Assembly (NCBI RefSeq): GCF_001625085.1
Contig: NZ_BDAW01000012.1
Location: 124,001 to 188,000, forward strand
Reading direction: 5' to 3'
Source of the DNA: Nocardia acidivorans NBRC 108247
GTDB taxonomy: Bacteria > Actinomycetota > Actinomycetes > Mycobacteriales > Mycobacteriaceae
Length of the DNA stretch: 64,000 bases
The notes under the pieces: model-generated
The model's database searches: none
What the model was told of the DNA's origin: nothing
Seen by the model: only the letters and a program-made list of their open reading frames with translations
Program-made: the position numbers and the translations under genes
Part shown: piece after piece, positions 41,184 to 49,991 of the stretch
Numbering within the stretch: the stretch's first letter is position 1
How the letters are laid out: every line of letters starts with the position of its first letter

Positions 41184-42796
41184 GGCGTCCCGAGCGCGGG
41201 TCGCGGGTCGGCCTCACCTTTGTTGGGCCACAGGGCGATTGCGCGCTCGGACATGGCGGTGATGGTGAGCGACGGGTTCACGCCCAGGTTCGCCGAGACG
41301 GCCGAGCCGTCGACGACGTGCAATCCTGGATGGCCGTGCACGCGGTGATAGGGATCGATCACGCCCTCGGCGGCGGAGTCGCCCATCGGGCAGCCGCCGA
41401 TGTAGTGGGCGGTGGAGGGAATATTGAACACATCCATGTACATGCCGAGCGGATCACCGTCGATCTTCTCGGCGAAGAGCCGATTCGCCTCGTGGCCCAA
41501 GGGAATCCAGCTGGGATTCGGATCGCCCTGGCCCTGCCGGGTGGAGAGCCGGTATCCGAAGATCGACTTCTTGCCGAACGAGGTGAGCGAATTGTCCAGC
41601 GATTGCATCACCAGCAGAATCGTCGATTTCTCCGAGGCGCGATAGTTGCTCTGCGAGCGCGCGAATACCAGCGGATGCCGCAGCATCAGCAGCAGGAAAC
41701 GCGGGAAACGCCAAGGGCCGCCGTCGATCATGGGCGCTGTCATGGGGAACAGCACATTCTGGCCCTTGCCGTAGCGGCACACCTCGATATGGGTATTGGG
41801 CTCGGGATGGATCGAGGAGGTGATGGCCACGCCGTCGGACAGGTCGTGCCGGGTGCGGCTGGTGGAGGTGAGCACGGCCTCGGAGTTGGTGCGGGTGAGT
41901 TCGCCGAGCCGGGGCGAGATATTCGGCAGCCGCCCGGTGTCCCTGAGCTGATGCAACAGCTGCTGGGTGCCGCGAGCCGCCGCGGAGAACACGACCTGTG
42001 CTGCGGTGAATGTGCGAGTTCGCTTGCGCAGCAACCGTCCCGAGCGTTGGGTCGTGACGCGGTACCCGTCGTCGGGCAGGGCGTGCAGATCGGTGACCGT
42101 CGTCATCGGAAAGACCTGTGCCCCAGCCTGTTCGGCGAGATACAGGTAGTTGGTCGTGGTGGTGTTCTTCGCGCCGTGCGGACACCCGGTCATACACCGC
42201 GCGCAGTGCACGCAGCCGGTCCGATCGGGCCCCGCGCCGCCGAAATACGGGTCGGGGACGGTCTTTCCGGGTTCGCCGAAGAAGACGCCGACCTCGGTCG
42301 GATGGTGCGTATCGGCCACCCCGAGGTCCTCGGCGACCGCGCGCAGGGCCTCGTCGGCGGCGGTGACGCGCGGGTTCGTCGCGACGCCGAGCATGCGCTG
42401 GGCCTGGTTGTAGTAGGGCGCCAATTCCTCGCGCCAATCGGTGATATGCGACCACGACGGATCCCGGTAGAAGCCGGGCAGCGGTTCGTAGAGCGTATTG
42501 CCGTAGATGATCGAACCACCCCCCACCCCCGCACCGCTGAACAGAGTCACCTTGCCCAGCAAGCTGATTCGCTGCGTACCGGTGAGGCCGAGCCGCGGCG
42601 CCCAGATCGATTTGCGCAGATTCCAGTTGGAGGCGGGCAGATCCGCCGCCTCCCAGCGCCTGCCCGATTCGAGCACCGCGACGCGGTACCCCTTCTCGGT
42701 CAACCGCAGCGCCGAAACGCTGCCGCCGAATCCGGAACCGATAATGATGACGTCGTAGTCATCGGCGGTGTGCTGTGCACGTGCGCGGAGGGTCAC
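41090..42796 (-). CDS. GMC family oxidoreductase, ChoD-like
   Basis: 568 residues from GTG at 42796. DYDVIIIGSGFGGSVSALRL (about 14-33) is the FAD dinucleotide site. GAGVGGGSIIYGNTLYEPLP is the cholesterol-oxidase-type substrate loop. CVHCARCMTGCPHGAKNTTT (about 195-214) is a Cys-rich, ferredoxin-like segment found in the ChoD (Rv3409c) group, and the C-terminal HYIGGCPMGDSAAEGVIDPY and HVVDGSAVSANLGVNPSLTI contain the catalytic His/Asn region. It probably oxidises a sterol or other alcohol; true cholesterol oxidation by this group is debated. The octanucleotide array lies 67 bases upstream of the start. Confidence 0.88.
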   Translation of the reverse strand: MTLRARAQHTADDYDVIIIGSGFGGSVSALRLTEKGYRVAVLESGRRWEAADLPASNWNLRKSIWAPRLGLTGTQRISLLGKVTLFSGAGVGGGSIIYGNTLYEPLPGFYRDPSWSHITDWREELAPYYNQAQRMLGVATNPRVTAADEALRAVAEDLGVADTHHPTEVGVFFGEPGKTVPDPYFGGAGPDRTGCVHCARCMTGCPHGAKNTTTTNYLYLAEQAGAQVFPMTTVTDLHALPDDGYRVTTQRSGRLLRKRTRTFTAAQVVFSAAARGTQQLLHQLRDTGRLPNISPRLGELTRTNSEAVLTSTSRTRHDLSDGVAITSSIHPEPNTHIEVCRYGKGQNVLFPMTAPMIDGGPWRFPRFLLLMLRHPLVFARSQSNYRASEKSTILLVMQSLDNSLTSFGKKSIFGYRLSTRQGQGDPNPSWIPLGHEANRLFAEKIDGDPLGMYMDVFNIPSTAHYIGGCPMGDSAAEGVIDPYHRVHGHPGLHVVDGSAVSANLGVNPSLTITAMSERAIALWPNKGEADPRPALGTPYRRVTPVAPTAPAVPATATGALRLPLYLAD

Positions 42797-42862
42797 GAGG
42801 TGACTGTAGGGCGGCGAACCGTGGCCTCAGGAGAGATCATCGGACACCCGATCGATATTTTC

Positions 42863-42966
42863 GGCCACTCGGCCACTCGGCCACTCGGCCACTCGGCCAC
42901 TCGGCCACTCGGCCACTCGGCCACTCGGCCACTCGGCCACTCGGCCACTCGGCCACTCGGCGACTC
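42863..42966. repeat. octanucleotide tandem repeat (GGCCACTC)13
   Basis: Twelve perfect copies of GGCCACTC (42863-42958) and a thirteenth with one change (GGCGACTC, 42959-42966). The array lies in the 304-base gap between the divergent ChoD-like oxidoreductase and hemophore-like genes. Because 8 and 3 share no factor, all three frames on a strand encode the same cyclic octapeptide (RVAEWPSG on minus, GHSATRPL on plus), which explains the long open frames through it. I see no reason to call any of them a gene. Confidence 0.97.
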
Positions 42967-43100
42967 TGCCCCGGCAACCCTCGCGCGCCGCACCGGATCG
43001 CCGGGCACCAATCCGGTCGCGGGTTCGCTCCGATACCCTCCTCGGCCGTTCCCGCTCCGGGGCGGTCATCGGCTGATCCACCATTCGAGAGGGCTTGTTC

Positions 43101-43481
43101 ATGACATCGATCAGTACCCTGTACGGAATCGGCGCTGCCGTGGCCATCGGCGGCTTGGCCGCGGGGGCGGCATTGTTCGGCGCGGGTGCGGCCTCGGCCG
43201 ACCCGATGGGTGATATCGAACCGCTGTTGCGTTCGAGTTGTTCGTTCGCGCAGGTGGACGCCGCTTTGCATCGGGTGGCGCCCGAGACCGCCGCGCAACT
43301 GGATGCGGTTCCAGCGCAGAAGGCGGCATTGCGGAACGCCTACGACCAGCCGGTGGAGCAGCGGCGGGCCGCGTTCGAGCAGTTGATCGCCGAGCAGCAG
43401 CGCATGGGCATGACGGCCCAGGCCGATCAGGAGTTCGGCGGCAAGTTGAGCCAGGTGGTCGACACCTGCCATCAGTATTGA
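43101..43481 (+). CDS. hemophore-related secreted protein
   Basis: 126 residues from ATG at 43101, with GAGAGGG upstream. A signal peptide covers about 1-34, ending GAASADP. The mature part is a small helical domain with two Cys, one near its start (LLRSSCSFAQVDAALHRVAP) and one at its end (LSQVVDTCHQY), likely disulfide-linked, as in the mycobacterial Rv0203-type hemophore-like family. Heme binding is a family inference and no heme-ligand Tyr is certain. Confidence 0.72.
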   Translation: MTSISTLYGIGAAVAIGGLAAGAALFGAGAASADPMGDIEPLLRSSCSFAQVDAALHRVAPETAAQLDAVPAQKAALRNAYDQPVEQRRAAFEQLIAEQQRMGMTAQADQEFGGKLSQVVDTCHQY

Positions 43482-43494
43482 GCCGATCGGCCTC

Positions 43495-44205
43495 TCAGGT
43501 GACGGGCACCGCGCCGACCGGATCGGTGGGTTGCGGTGAACCGCCCGCGGGTTCGACCGACAGGGCGATCTGCGCGGCCTGGTCGAGACGGATCAACAGG
43601 GGAGCGCTGTCGGTGGGCAGCGTGCTGAAGACCGTGACCGAGTGTGGTTGCCCCGCACGGGGTATCGACCACAGCTGATAGGACCTACCATCCGGCGGAT
43701 TCGGGACCTGCGCGAAAGACACCGTGGCGGTGTTCAAATCGCGTGAGGCGTTGACGGTGATGGTGCCACCCACGGCGAGTTGTGCGGTTTCGCCGTGGGT
43801 GTCGGCGTGCGTGCGGACCTGTTCGGCGGTGACGCTCGCCGATTCGCCGGAGCGATTGACGGTCACCGCGATCACCGCGCCGAGCGCGATCACCGCGATC
43901 AGTGCCGCCGCGGCGAGCAGCCGGCGGCGACCACGCCGCGCGTTCAATGACGTGGTGCCCAACTGTTCGTCCAGGGCGCGCTGCAGGGCCTCCTCCACAC
44001 TCGGCGGGGCCGGATGCGCGTCCGTGGTCGTCATGGCCGCCAGCGTCTCGCGGATTTCGCGGACCGTACGGCGAAAGTCGGTCGCGGTGGGCTCGTCGGC
44101 GTCGTTCAGCAATTGCTCGACCGACTCGCGTTCACTCTCGGTGAGTGCGTCGAGGGCGTACGGGTACGCCAGCTCGAGCAGGTCGTCTTCGTGGTGCTCA
44201 GGCAT
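43495..44205 (-). CDS. rskA: anti-sigma-K factor RskA
   Basis: 236 residues. The cytoplasmic N-terminal anti-sigma domain starts with LLELAYPYALDALTESERES, the RskA/ZAS-like segment that binds the sigma factor. One membrane helix (LLAAAALIAVIALGAVIAVTV, about 100-120) leads to an extracytoplasmic RskA domain with SYQLWSIPRAGQPHSV and LSVEPAGGSPQPTDPVGAV, the conserved end. It overlaps the sigK stop by eight bases. It holds SigK inactive at the membrane; regulated proteolysis releases it in M. tuberculosis. Confidence 0.93.
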   Translation of the reverse strand: MPEHHEDDLLELAYPYALDALTESERESVEQLLNDADEPTATDFRRTVREIRETLAAMTTTDAHPAPPSVEEALQRALDEQLGTTSLNARRGRRRLLAAAALIAVIALGAVIAVTVNRSGESASVTAEQVRTHADTHGETAQLAVGGTITVNASRDLNTATVSFAQVPNPPDGRSYQLWSIPRAGQPHSVTVFSTLPTDSAPLLIRLDQAAQIALSVEPAGGSPQPTDPVGAVPVT

Positions 44206-44782
44206 CGTTCATCGATCCTGCCAAACAGTTCCGCAGTCGTTTCAGACCATCACGGATGCGGGTTTTGACGGTGGACAGGGGAATGCCGAAGTGGTCGGCC
44301 ACCTCGGCATAGGTGCGCCCGCCGTAGTAGGCGAGCGCCAGCGCGTCACGCTGGGTATCGGTGAGCGAGCCCAGGCAGTCGACCACCGCGCGCTCCTCCG
44401 AGCGCTGCCCCACGGTCTCGGCCACGATATCGTGGTCGCGACCCAGTTCGCGCTGCCCGTACGCGAGATCGCGTGTGGTGGAGCGGATTTCGAGACGCAC
44501 CCGGTCGACGGCCCGGCGATGGGTGAGCATCATCAGCCAGCCGATGGGACTGGCGAGTCGTTCGTCGTACTGCGACGCCGTATTCCAGACGTACAGGAAG
44601 ACCTCCTGGGTGATCTCCTCGGCCGCGCTGTCGCGGCGCAGTACGCGCAGGGCCAACCCGAAGACCCGATCGTGGGTGGATCGGTAGAACTGGGTGAAGG
44701 CGTCGCGATCTCCCGAGGCGATATCGGCGAGCAATATCGTCAATCGGTTCGCGACCTCGTCAGCGGTCTGTTGTTCCGCCAT
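44198..44782 (-). CDS. sigK: ECF RNA polymerase sigma factor SigK
   Basis: 194 residues. Region 2 has FTQFYRSTHDRVFGLALRVL and AEEITQEVFLYVWNTASQYD; region 4 has LTDTQRDALALAYYGGRTYA and IPLSTVKTRIRDGLKRLRNC. SPIGWLMMLTHRRAVDRVR is typical of the SigK group. It is the last but one gene of the six-gene minus-strand block that matches the order of Rv0449c-Rv0444c, and is coupled to rskA. By analogy it directs envelope and secreted-antigen genes. Confidence 0.94.
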   Translation of the reverse strand: MAEQQTADEVANRLTILLADIASGDRDAFTQFYRSTHDRVFGLALRVLRRDSAAEEITQEVFLYVWNTASQYDERLASPIGWLMMLTHRRAVDRVRLEIRSTTRDLAYGQRELGRDHDIVAETVGQRSEERAVVDCLGSLTDTQRDALALAYYGGRTYAEVADHFGIPLSTVKTRIRDGLKRLRNCLAGSMNDA

Positions 44783-44866
44783 CAGCGATGGTTCTCCATG
44801 GTTTGTCGCATGCTTCCCGCGAGACTAGTGGTACTCATCGTGTCCCAGGAAGCATCCCAGCGGTAT

Positions 44867-45652
44867 TCAGCGTGGCGGGCGTGGAAAGAAGTAGGCGGTG
44901 CGGCGCCGGTAGTCCTGATATCCCGGGCGGTCGCCCATGGTGCGCTCGAGCAGCCGCGCGCCGGTGCCGCGAATCAGAATGTACGACATCAGCGCCGGGC
45001 ACAGGACGGTGAGTACACCCGGCCAGGCGCTGGCCGCGATCAGCCAGATTCCCCACCACACACAGGCGTCGCCGAAGTAGTTGGGATGCCGGGTCCACGC
45101 CCACAGGCCACGATCCATGATCTTGCCGCGATTGCGTGGATCCGCCCGGAATCGCCGGAGCTGCCGGTCGCCGACCGCCTCGAAGAGGAATCCCAGCAGC
45201 CAGATGGCCACACCCGCGATCAACACCACCCGGGACAGGCCCCGGGTCGGCCCGGCCACCGCGGACACCTGGATGGGCAGCGAGATCAACCATTGCGACG
45301 CGCCCTGGATGAGGAAGATGCGCCGAAAGGCCACCCCGGCCCCGCCGCCGTGCCGCTCCAGCAGTTCGGCATAGCGCGGATCCTCGCCGTGCCCGGCGGT
45401 ACGGCGATGCATATGCCAGCTCAGCCGTAATCCCCACACGGACACCAGGATCAGCAGTGACAACCGGCGGAACCCATCCCCGTCCCCGAGCACCGCCGCC
45501 AGGAGGGCGACCAGGACGAATCCCAGACCCCAGATGACATCGACGACGTTGTACCGCCCGATCCGCCGCCCGATCACATACGTAATGCCTTGCAGCACAG
45601 CCAGAACCAGCAGGGCGAGCAGGGCGATCCAGGAGAGGTTCGCGATGCTCAT
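44867..45652 (-). CDS. DUF1295 membrane protein (Rv0446c-like)
   Basis: 261 residues from ATG at 45652. Six or seven hydrophobic helices, beginning LSWIALLALLVLAVLQGITYVIGRRIGRYN, and the DUF1295/steroid-5-alpha-reductase-like C-terminal motif LWAWTRHPNYFGDACVWWG near 185-205. The RHPNYFGD segment is the isoprenylcysteine-methyltransferase/reductase-type nucleotide-binding loop. The substrate is unknown, but its place beside a cyclopropane-synthase-like gene points to a lipid. Overlaps the upstream gene stop by four bases. Confidence 0.9.
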   Translation of the reverse strand: MSIANLSWIALLALLVLAVLQGITYVIGRRIGRYNVVDVIWGLGFVLVALLAAVLGDGDGFRRLSLLILVSVWGLRLSWHMHRRTAGHGEDPRYAELLERHGGGAGVAFRRIFLIQGASQWLISLPIQVSAVAGPTRGLSRVVLIAGVAIWLLGFLFEAVGDRQLRRFRADPRNRGKIMDRGLWAWTRHPNYFGDACVWWGIWLIAASAWPGVLTVLCPALMSYILIRGTGARLLERTMGDRPGYQDYRRRTAYFFPRPPR

Positions 45653-46920
45653 CGGTGCTCCCGGGGACGATCGAGGACGAAATGCCGGACATCGAGGTAA
45701 CGGGACCGGAATCCGGCCTCGGAGTACGCGAGATAGAACTGCCACACCCGCCGGAAGTACGCGTCGAAACCGAGTGCGTCGACCTCGGCGCGACGGCTGT
45801 CGAAGCGTTCGCGCCAGAGCCGCAGCGTCTCCGCGTAGTGCGTCCCGAAGCCGTACTGGTGGCGCACCCGCAGCCGGGTATGCCGGGCCGCGGTGGCTTC
45901 GATGGCCGCGGCCGAGGGCAGGAAACCGCCCGGGAAAATGTACTTCTGAATCCAGGTGTACGTGCCGCGGGTGGCGAGCATGCGCCGATGCGGCATGGTG
46001 ATCGCCTGTAGGGCGATGCTGCCGCCGGGTGCGAGCAGCCGGTCCAGGCATTGGAAATAGGTCGGCCAGTACCGGTATCCGACCGCCTCGATCATCTCCA
46101 CCGAGACGATGGCGTCGTAACTGCCGTGAATTTCGCGGTAGTCCCGCAATTCGATGCGGACCGTATCGGAGAATCCGGCCGCCGCCACGCGCAGACGGGC
46201 CAGCTCCAATTGCCGGGCGGAGAGCGTCACCGAATGCACGATGGCCCCGCGCGCGGCCGCCCGCACACTCAATTCGCCCCAGCCGGTGCCGATTTCGAGT
46301 ACCCGGCTGCCCGACCGCACTCCGGCGGCGTCCAGCAGCCGGTCGATCTTATGGCGCTGGGCATCGGCCAGCCGCTCCCACGACACCAGCCCGCGCTCGA
46401 GCTCGGCGTCCTCGAACAGCGCCGCCGAGTAGGTCATCGTGTCATCGAGGAACAGCTGGAAGAGCTCATTGGACAGGTCGTAGTGGTGCTCGATATTGGT
46501 GCGCGCATTGGCCGCGGTGCCTCGTTCACCGGCCGGTGGTGCGGGTAGCAGCGCCCGGAACCGTTGCAGCGGAGCGGGAATCAGCCGGGTGAGATCGGTG
46601 GCCAGCACCGTGAGTACCGCCGCCGGGTCCGGTGCGGTCCATTCGCCGGCGGTATAGGACTCGCCGAAGCCGATCAGTCCGTACCGGCCGATCCGGGCGA
46701 AGAAGGCGGCCGGATCGCGAATGATCATGCGCGGCAGCGGCTCCCGGTCCGCCTGGGCTCCCAGAACGGTTCCGTCGGGGAGTTCGACCCGCAGCGGCAG
46801 GCGGCGCACCGCGCGCCGGAACAGCGCGGCCGTGCCGCCCGCGAGCAGCCGGGCGCACAGGCCACGCGGGACGGGAGGGTGGGCGTCACCGGTGGTGGTG
46901 ACGAGGCACGAACTGGTCAC
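45649..46920 (-). CDS. cyclopropane-fatty-acyl-phospholipid synthase-like methyltransferase (UfaA1-like)
   Basis: 423 residues from GTG at 46920, overlapping the DUF1365 stop. After an N-terminal domain with MIIRDPAAFFARIGRYG and FGESYTAGEW, the SAM-binding core shows HHYDLSNELFQLFLDDTMTY, VLEIGTGWGELSVRAA (motif I) and HSVTLSARQLELAR, then VSVEMIEAVGY and WIQKYIFPGGFLPS, all hallmarks of cyclopropane synthases. UfaA1 (Rv0447c) is reported to make tuberculostearic-type branched acids in mycobacteria; the local gene order supports that role here. Confidence 0.92.
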   Translation of the reverse strand: MTSSCLVTTTGDAHPPVPRGLCARLLAGGTAALFRRAVRRLPLRVELPDGTVLGAQADREPLPRMIIRDPAAFFARIGRYGLIGFGESYTAGEWTAPDPAAVLTVLATDLTRLIPAPLQRFRALLPAPPAGERGTAANARTNIEHHYDLSNELFQLFLDDTMTYSAALFEDAELERGLVSWERLADAQRHKIDRLLDAAGVRSGSRVLEIGTGWGELSVRAAARGAIVHSVTLSARQLELARLRVAAAGFSDTVRIELRDYREIHGSYDAIVSVEMIEAVGYRYWPTYFQCLDRLLAPGGSIALQAITMPHRRMLATRGTYTWIQKYIFPGGFLPSAAAIEATAARHTRLRVRHQYGFGTHYAETLRLWRERFDSRRAEVDALGFDAYFRRVWQFYLAYSEAGFRSRYLDVRHFVLDRPREHR

Positions 46921-47651
46921 GGAGCTGTCCTTCGGGTCGATTCGGCGAGTGGTCGCGGTGCGATCGGGACTCCTCGCGCCCACAGCGCGATGCCCTGTCG
47001 GCGGATACGGGCCGCGATCAGCCACGGTGCGAGCGGGGTGCGCACCTGGGCGCGCAGCACGGTGCGCGTGCTGACCGGTACTCGGTGGCCGCGCATCGAG
47101 GCCAGGAACGGCGGCTGTCCATCGCGTCGCAGCGCGATGGACAGGGCCACGGTGTCGCCGGGCTCGGGCAGGCGCAGCAGGTAGTACCCGTCCACCTCGT
47201 TGAAGGGCGATACATAGAATCGCTTGTCCACCGCGGCGCGACCGAGCTCATCGGTGCGCAGCAGGTAGGCGTGGCGTTCGCCGTAGGTGTTGTGCACTTC
47301 GGCGATGACACACTGCACTTCGCCCGCGGGGTTATGACACCAGAAGACGGTCAGCGGGTCGAAGACATAGCCCAGTGCCCGCGCGTTCATCAGCGCGGTG
47401 ATCCGGCCGTGGCAGTGCACCCCGTGTCCGGCCAGGAAGTCGTCCACCCGATCGCGCAGTGTGTCGCCGGTGCCGGGTGTGAGATGGTCGCGGGCGCGGA
47501 AGGAGACCAGGGGCCGCAGGGCGATCGGCACCGCGGGTGGGTTCTCGATATCGAAATACCAGCTGTAGCCGCGATATTCGAATTCGTGCCGCACCGGCGC
47601 GCGGCGACTGTGCCGAATGCGGGTGAGGTACAGCGCGGGTGCGCCGGTCAT
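46917..47651 (-). CDS. DUF1365 protein (Rv0448c-like)
   Basis: 244 residues from ATG at 47651. It starts LYLTRIRHSRRAPVRHEFEY, then YSWYFDIENP, with the family motifs ARALGYVFDPLTVFWCHN and VHNTYGERHAYLL, followed by KRFYVSPFNEVDGYY, all conserved in DUF1365. This family accompanies FAD oxidase and cyclopropane-synthase-type genes across bacteria, but its reaction is not established. It overlaps both neighbours by four bases. Confidence 0.9.
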   Translation of the reverse strand: MTGAPALYLTRIRHSRRAPVRHEFEYRGYSWYFDIENPPAVPIALRPLVSFRARDHLTPGTGDTLRDRVDDFLAGHGVHCHGRITALMNARALGYVFDPLTVFWCHNPAGEVQCVIAEVHNTYGERHAYLLRTDELGRAAVDKRFYVSPFNEVDGYYLLRLPEPGDTVALSIALRRDGQPPFLASMRGHRVPVSTRTVLRAQVRTPLAPWLIAARIRRQGIALWARGVPIAPRPLAESTRRTAP

Positions 47652-48952
47652 CGCGCGCTCACCGTCTCGGCCGCTCGCCCGGTCGCATGCACCGGCCATC
47701 GGCCGCCGAGATGTTCGGCCGCGCGCAGTCCGGAGAGCGCGCCGTCCTCGTGGAAGCCCCAGCCGTGATAGGCCCCCGCGAATGCCACGCGCGCGGTGTG
47801 GATCTCACGCAGTCGAGCCTGCGCGGCGATCGAATCGAGGGTGTAGATCGGGTGCTCGTAGGTCATTCGCGCGATGACCCGCGCGGGATCGACCAGGTGT
47901 TCGCCGCCGAGGGTCACCAGGAATCTGCGATCGGTGATGTGGTCCAGACCCATCAGCCGGGTGAGGTCGTAGGTCACCACCACGCCCGCGGTGGGTTCGT
48001 CCGGTACCAGGTAGTTCCAGGCCGCCCGCGCGCGCTGCGAACGCGGCAGCAGCGATTCGTCGGTGTGCAGCTGCGCCGGATTCACCGAATACGGCATGGC
48101 GCTCAATACCGCTCGCGTCAACGGCGGTGGATCGGTGAGCAGGGTGAGCGCCTGCTCCGGATGGGTCGCGATCACCGCGGCGTCGAAGCGCCGGGTGGTG
48201 GATCGGTCGGTGACCAGCACACCGTCCGCGAGCTCGGTGATCGCGAGTACCGCGGTGCCGGTGCGAATCTCATCGAGCCGATCGGCGATCTTCTCCACGT
48301 AGCGGGCGGATCCGCCGACCACGGTGCGCCAGGTGGGGGAGCCGTGCACGCTGAGCATGCCGTGGTGGTCCAGGAATCGGAACAGGTATTCGGCGGGATA
48401 CGCGCCGGTCATCCCGGGTTCGCAGGACCACACCGCCGCGACCAGCGGGGTCACGAAGTAGTCGGTGAAATAGCCGCTGAAGCGGTGCCGTCGCAGGAAT
48501 TCGGCCAGGGTGAGCCCGGAGTCGGCCTGCCGCAACACCTCTCGCGCGGCCCGGTGAAACCGCGGCACCTCGGCCAGCAAGCGCAGATACCGTGGTGTCC
48601 CGAGCGCTCGGAGCGTCGGGAAGAGTCCCGAGAGCCCGCGGGCCCCGGCGTACTCCAGTGCGGGCGCGTCCGCCCGGACCGACATCGACATCTCGGTCTC
48701 GCGGGTCTGCACCCCGAGTTCGGCGAACAGCCGAGTAAGCGTCGGATAGGTGTGGTCGTTGTGCACGATGAATCCGGAGTCCACCCCGACCCGCCGACCG
48801 GGTGCGAGCTCCACGTCATGGGTGTGCGCGTGTCCGCCCAGGCGGGTGTCGCGTTCGTAGAGCGTCACCCGATCATGTTTGGCCAGCACGTGGGCCGCCG
48901 TGAGTCCGGCGACTCCGCTGCCGATCACGGCGATATCGCGTCTCGAGTCCAT
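47648..48952 (-). CDS. FAD-dependent oxidoreductase (Rv0449c-like)
   Basis: 434 residues from ATG at 48952. DIAVIGSGVAGLTAAHVLAK is the GxGxxG FAD site and LYERDTRLGGHAHTHDVE is the GG-doublet region of flavin amine-oxidase-type enzymes. VDSGFIVHNDHTYPTLTRLF and the C-terminal VAFAGAYHGWGFHEDGALSG complete the FAD domain. It is the first gene of the minus-strand SigK operon and is divergent from the fasciclin gene. It probably oxidises or desaturates a lipid intermediate handled by the downstream genes. Confidence 0.9.
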   Translation of the reverse strand: MDSRRDIAVIGSGVAGLTAAHVLAKHDRVTLYERDTRLGGHAHTHDVELAPGRRVGVDSGFIVHNDHTYPTLTRLFAELGVQTRETEMSMSVRADAPALEYAGARGLSGLFPTLRALGTPRYLRLLAEVPRFHRAAREVLRQADSGLTLAEFLRRHRFSGYFTDYFVTPLVAAVWSCEPGMTGAYPAEYLFRFLDHHGMLSVHGSPTWRTVVGGSARYVEKIADRLDEIRTGTAVLAITELADGVLVTDRSTTRRFDAAVIATHPEQALTLLTDPPPLTRAVLSAMPYSVNPAQLHTDESLLPRSQRARAAWNYLVPDEPTAGVVVTYDLTRLMGLDHITDRRFLVTLGGEHLVDPARVIARMTYEHPIYTLDSIAAQARLREIHTARVAFAGAYHGWGFHEDGALSGLRAAEHLGGRWPVHATGRAAETVSAR

Positions 48953-49103
48953 ACCTCGACTTCGACATGCGCGGGCACCCGGTTTGGATTCGGCCGGAGT
49001 TTTTTCGGTGGGGACCAAACCACCGCTCGGGTCTGGGCGAAACCCTTTCGTAGTCGTAGAAGTCAGACGGCTACCGGGGCCCTGAGCCCGCCCCGTGCAC
49101 GCA

Positions 49104-49150
49104 GGTCACCGGCCGGTCCAGTCCACCCCGACCCCATCCGGCCGGTGACC
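49104..49150. promoter_or_regulatory. 13-bp inverted repeat containing a CCATCC hexamer
   Basis: GGTCACCGGCCGG (49104-49116) and CCGGCCGGTGACC (49138-49150) are perfect inverted arms 21 bases apart, in the divergent region between the SigK operon and the fasciclin gene. CCATCC at 49134-49139 matches the -35 hexamer I recall for mycobacterial SigK promoters; a convincing -10 was not found. Operator, promoter or bidirectional terminator are all possible. Confidence 0.4.
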
Positions 49151-49233
49151 GCGTCGGGAGCCGGGGGATCCCGCCGTATCTCTTACTACCCACGCCCGCA
49201 TACCGGGCCTACCCACGAAGGACACGAACGATC

Positions 49234-49869
49234 ATGAACCTGACACAGCGCACCCTGGCCATGACCATCGCCCTGACCGCCGCGGCCGCGGGCATCTCCG
49301 CCTGTTCCAATGACACCTCGGGCTCGGGCGGCAGCTCGACCAGCATCATGGCCCCCTCCGGCTCCGCGGCACCCGCCGCGAACCTGGTTGGCCCGGGGTG
49401 CAAGGAATACGCCCAGCAGGTGCCCACCGGCGCCGGATCGGTGAGCGGGATGGCCCAGGATCCGGTGGCGGTCGCGGCCTCGCACAATCCGTTGCTCACC
49501 ACGCTGGTCTCGGCCGTCTCCGGTCAGCTCAATCCGCAGGTCAATCTCGTCGACACCCTCGACGGCGGACAGTTCACCGTCTTCGCCCCGGTGGATGCCG
49601 CCTTCGCGAAGATCCCGGCGGCCACCGTCGATTCGCTCAAGACCGATTCGGCCACCCTCACCAAGATCCTGACCTATCACGTGGTGCCCGGTCAGATCGC
49701 GCCCGATCAGATCGCCGGTGCGCACAAGACGGTTGAGGGCGCGCAGGTGACCGTCACCGGGAGCGGGGACAACCTCAAAGTCGGTGACGCCGCGGTCATC
49801 TGCGGTGGCGTCCGTACCGCGAACGCGACGGTCTACATGATCGACAGCGTTCTCATGCCGCCCGCCTGA
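49234..49869 (+). CDS. fasciclin-domain lipoprotein (MPT70/MPT83-like)
   Basis: 211 residues. The signal peptide ends ISAC with lipidated Cys24. A Ser/Gly/Ala-rich linker leads to a single FAS1 domain from about residue 75: [40 protein letters not shown] (the H1-region YAPTNEAF-type), [18 protein letters not shown] (the H2-region) and a terminal [12 protein letters not shown]. In M. tuberculosis, MPT70 and MPT83 are the main SigK-controlled genes. Position between two SigK-type sigma factors makes this a likely target. Confidence 0.92.
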   Translation: MNLTQRTLAMTIALTAAAAGISACSNDTSGSGGSSTSIMAPSGSAAPAANLVGPGCKEYAQQVPTGAGSVSGMAQDPVAVAASHNPLLTTLVSAVSGQLNPQVNLVDTLDGGQFTVFAPVDAAFAKIPAATVDSLKTDSATLTKILTYHVVPGQIAPDQIAGAHKTVEGAQVTVTGSGDNLKVGDAAVICGGVRTANATVYMIDSVLMPPA

Positions 49870-49991
49870 TCGGCCGGTGCACCGTCATGGTCGCTCAGAT
49901 TCATCACGTCGTCAGGAGGCGAGGGGCAGATGTCGACGCCGCGAATTCCGTTCACCCCGGCCGGAACTGGAGGAATAGCGCAGGTGCCAGC

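Noticed and set aside
42863..42966. CRISPR array
   Set aside because: The unit is 8 bases with no spacers and no cas genes nearby.
40961..43213. 750-codon plus-strand frame through the ChoD-like gene and the octanucleotide array
   Set aside because: Antisense to a clear GMC oxidoreductase, and the array part is only a cyclic octapeptide.
42793..43472. Minus-strand frames encoding RVAEWPSG repeats
   Set aside because: Every frame through an 8-base array gives the same peptide without stops; there is no ribosome-binding site or flanking domain.
45653..46051. Longer start for the DUF1295 protein
   Set aside because: It would lie inside the upstream methyltransferase gene; ATG at 45652 gives the usual family start and a four-base overlap.
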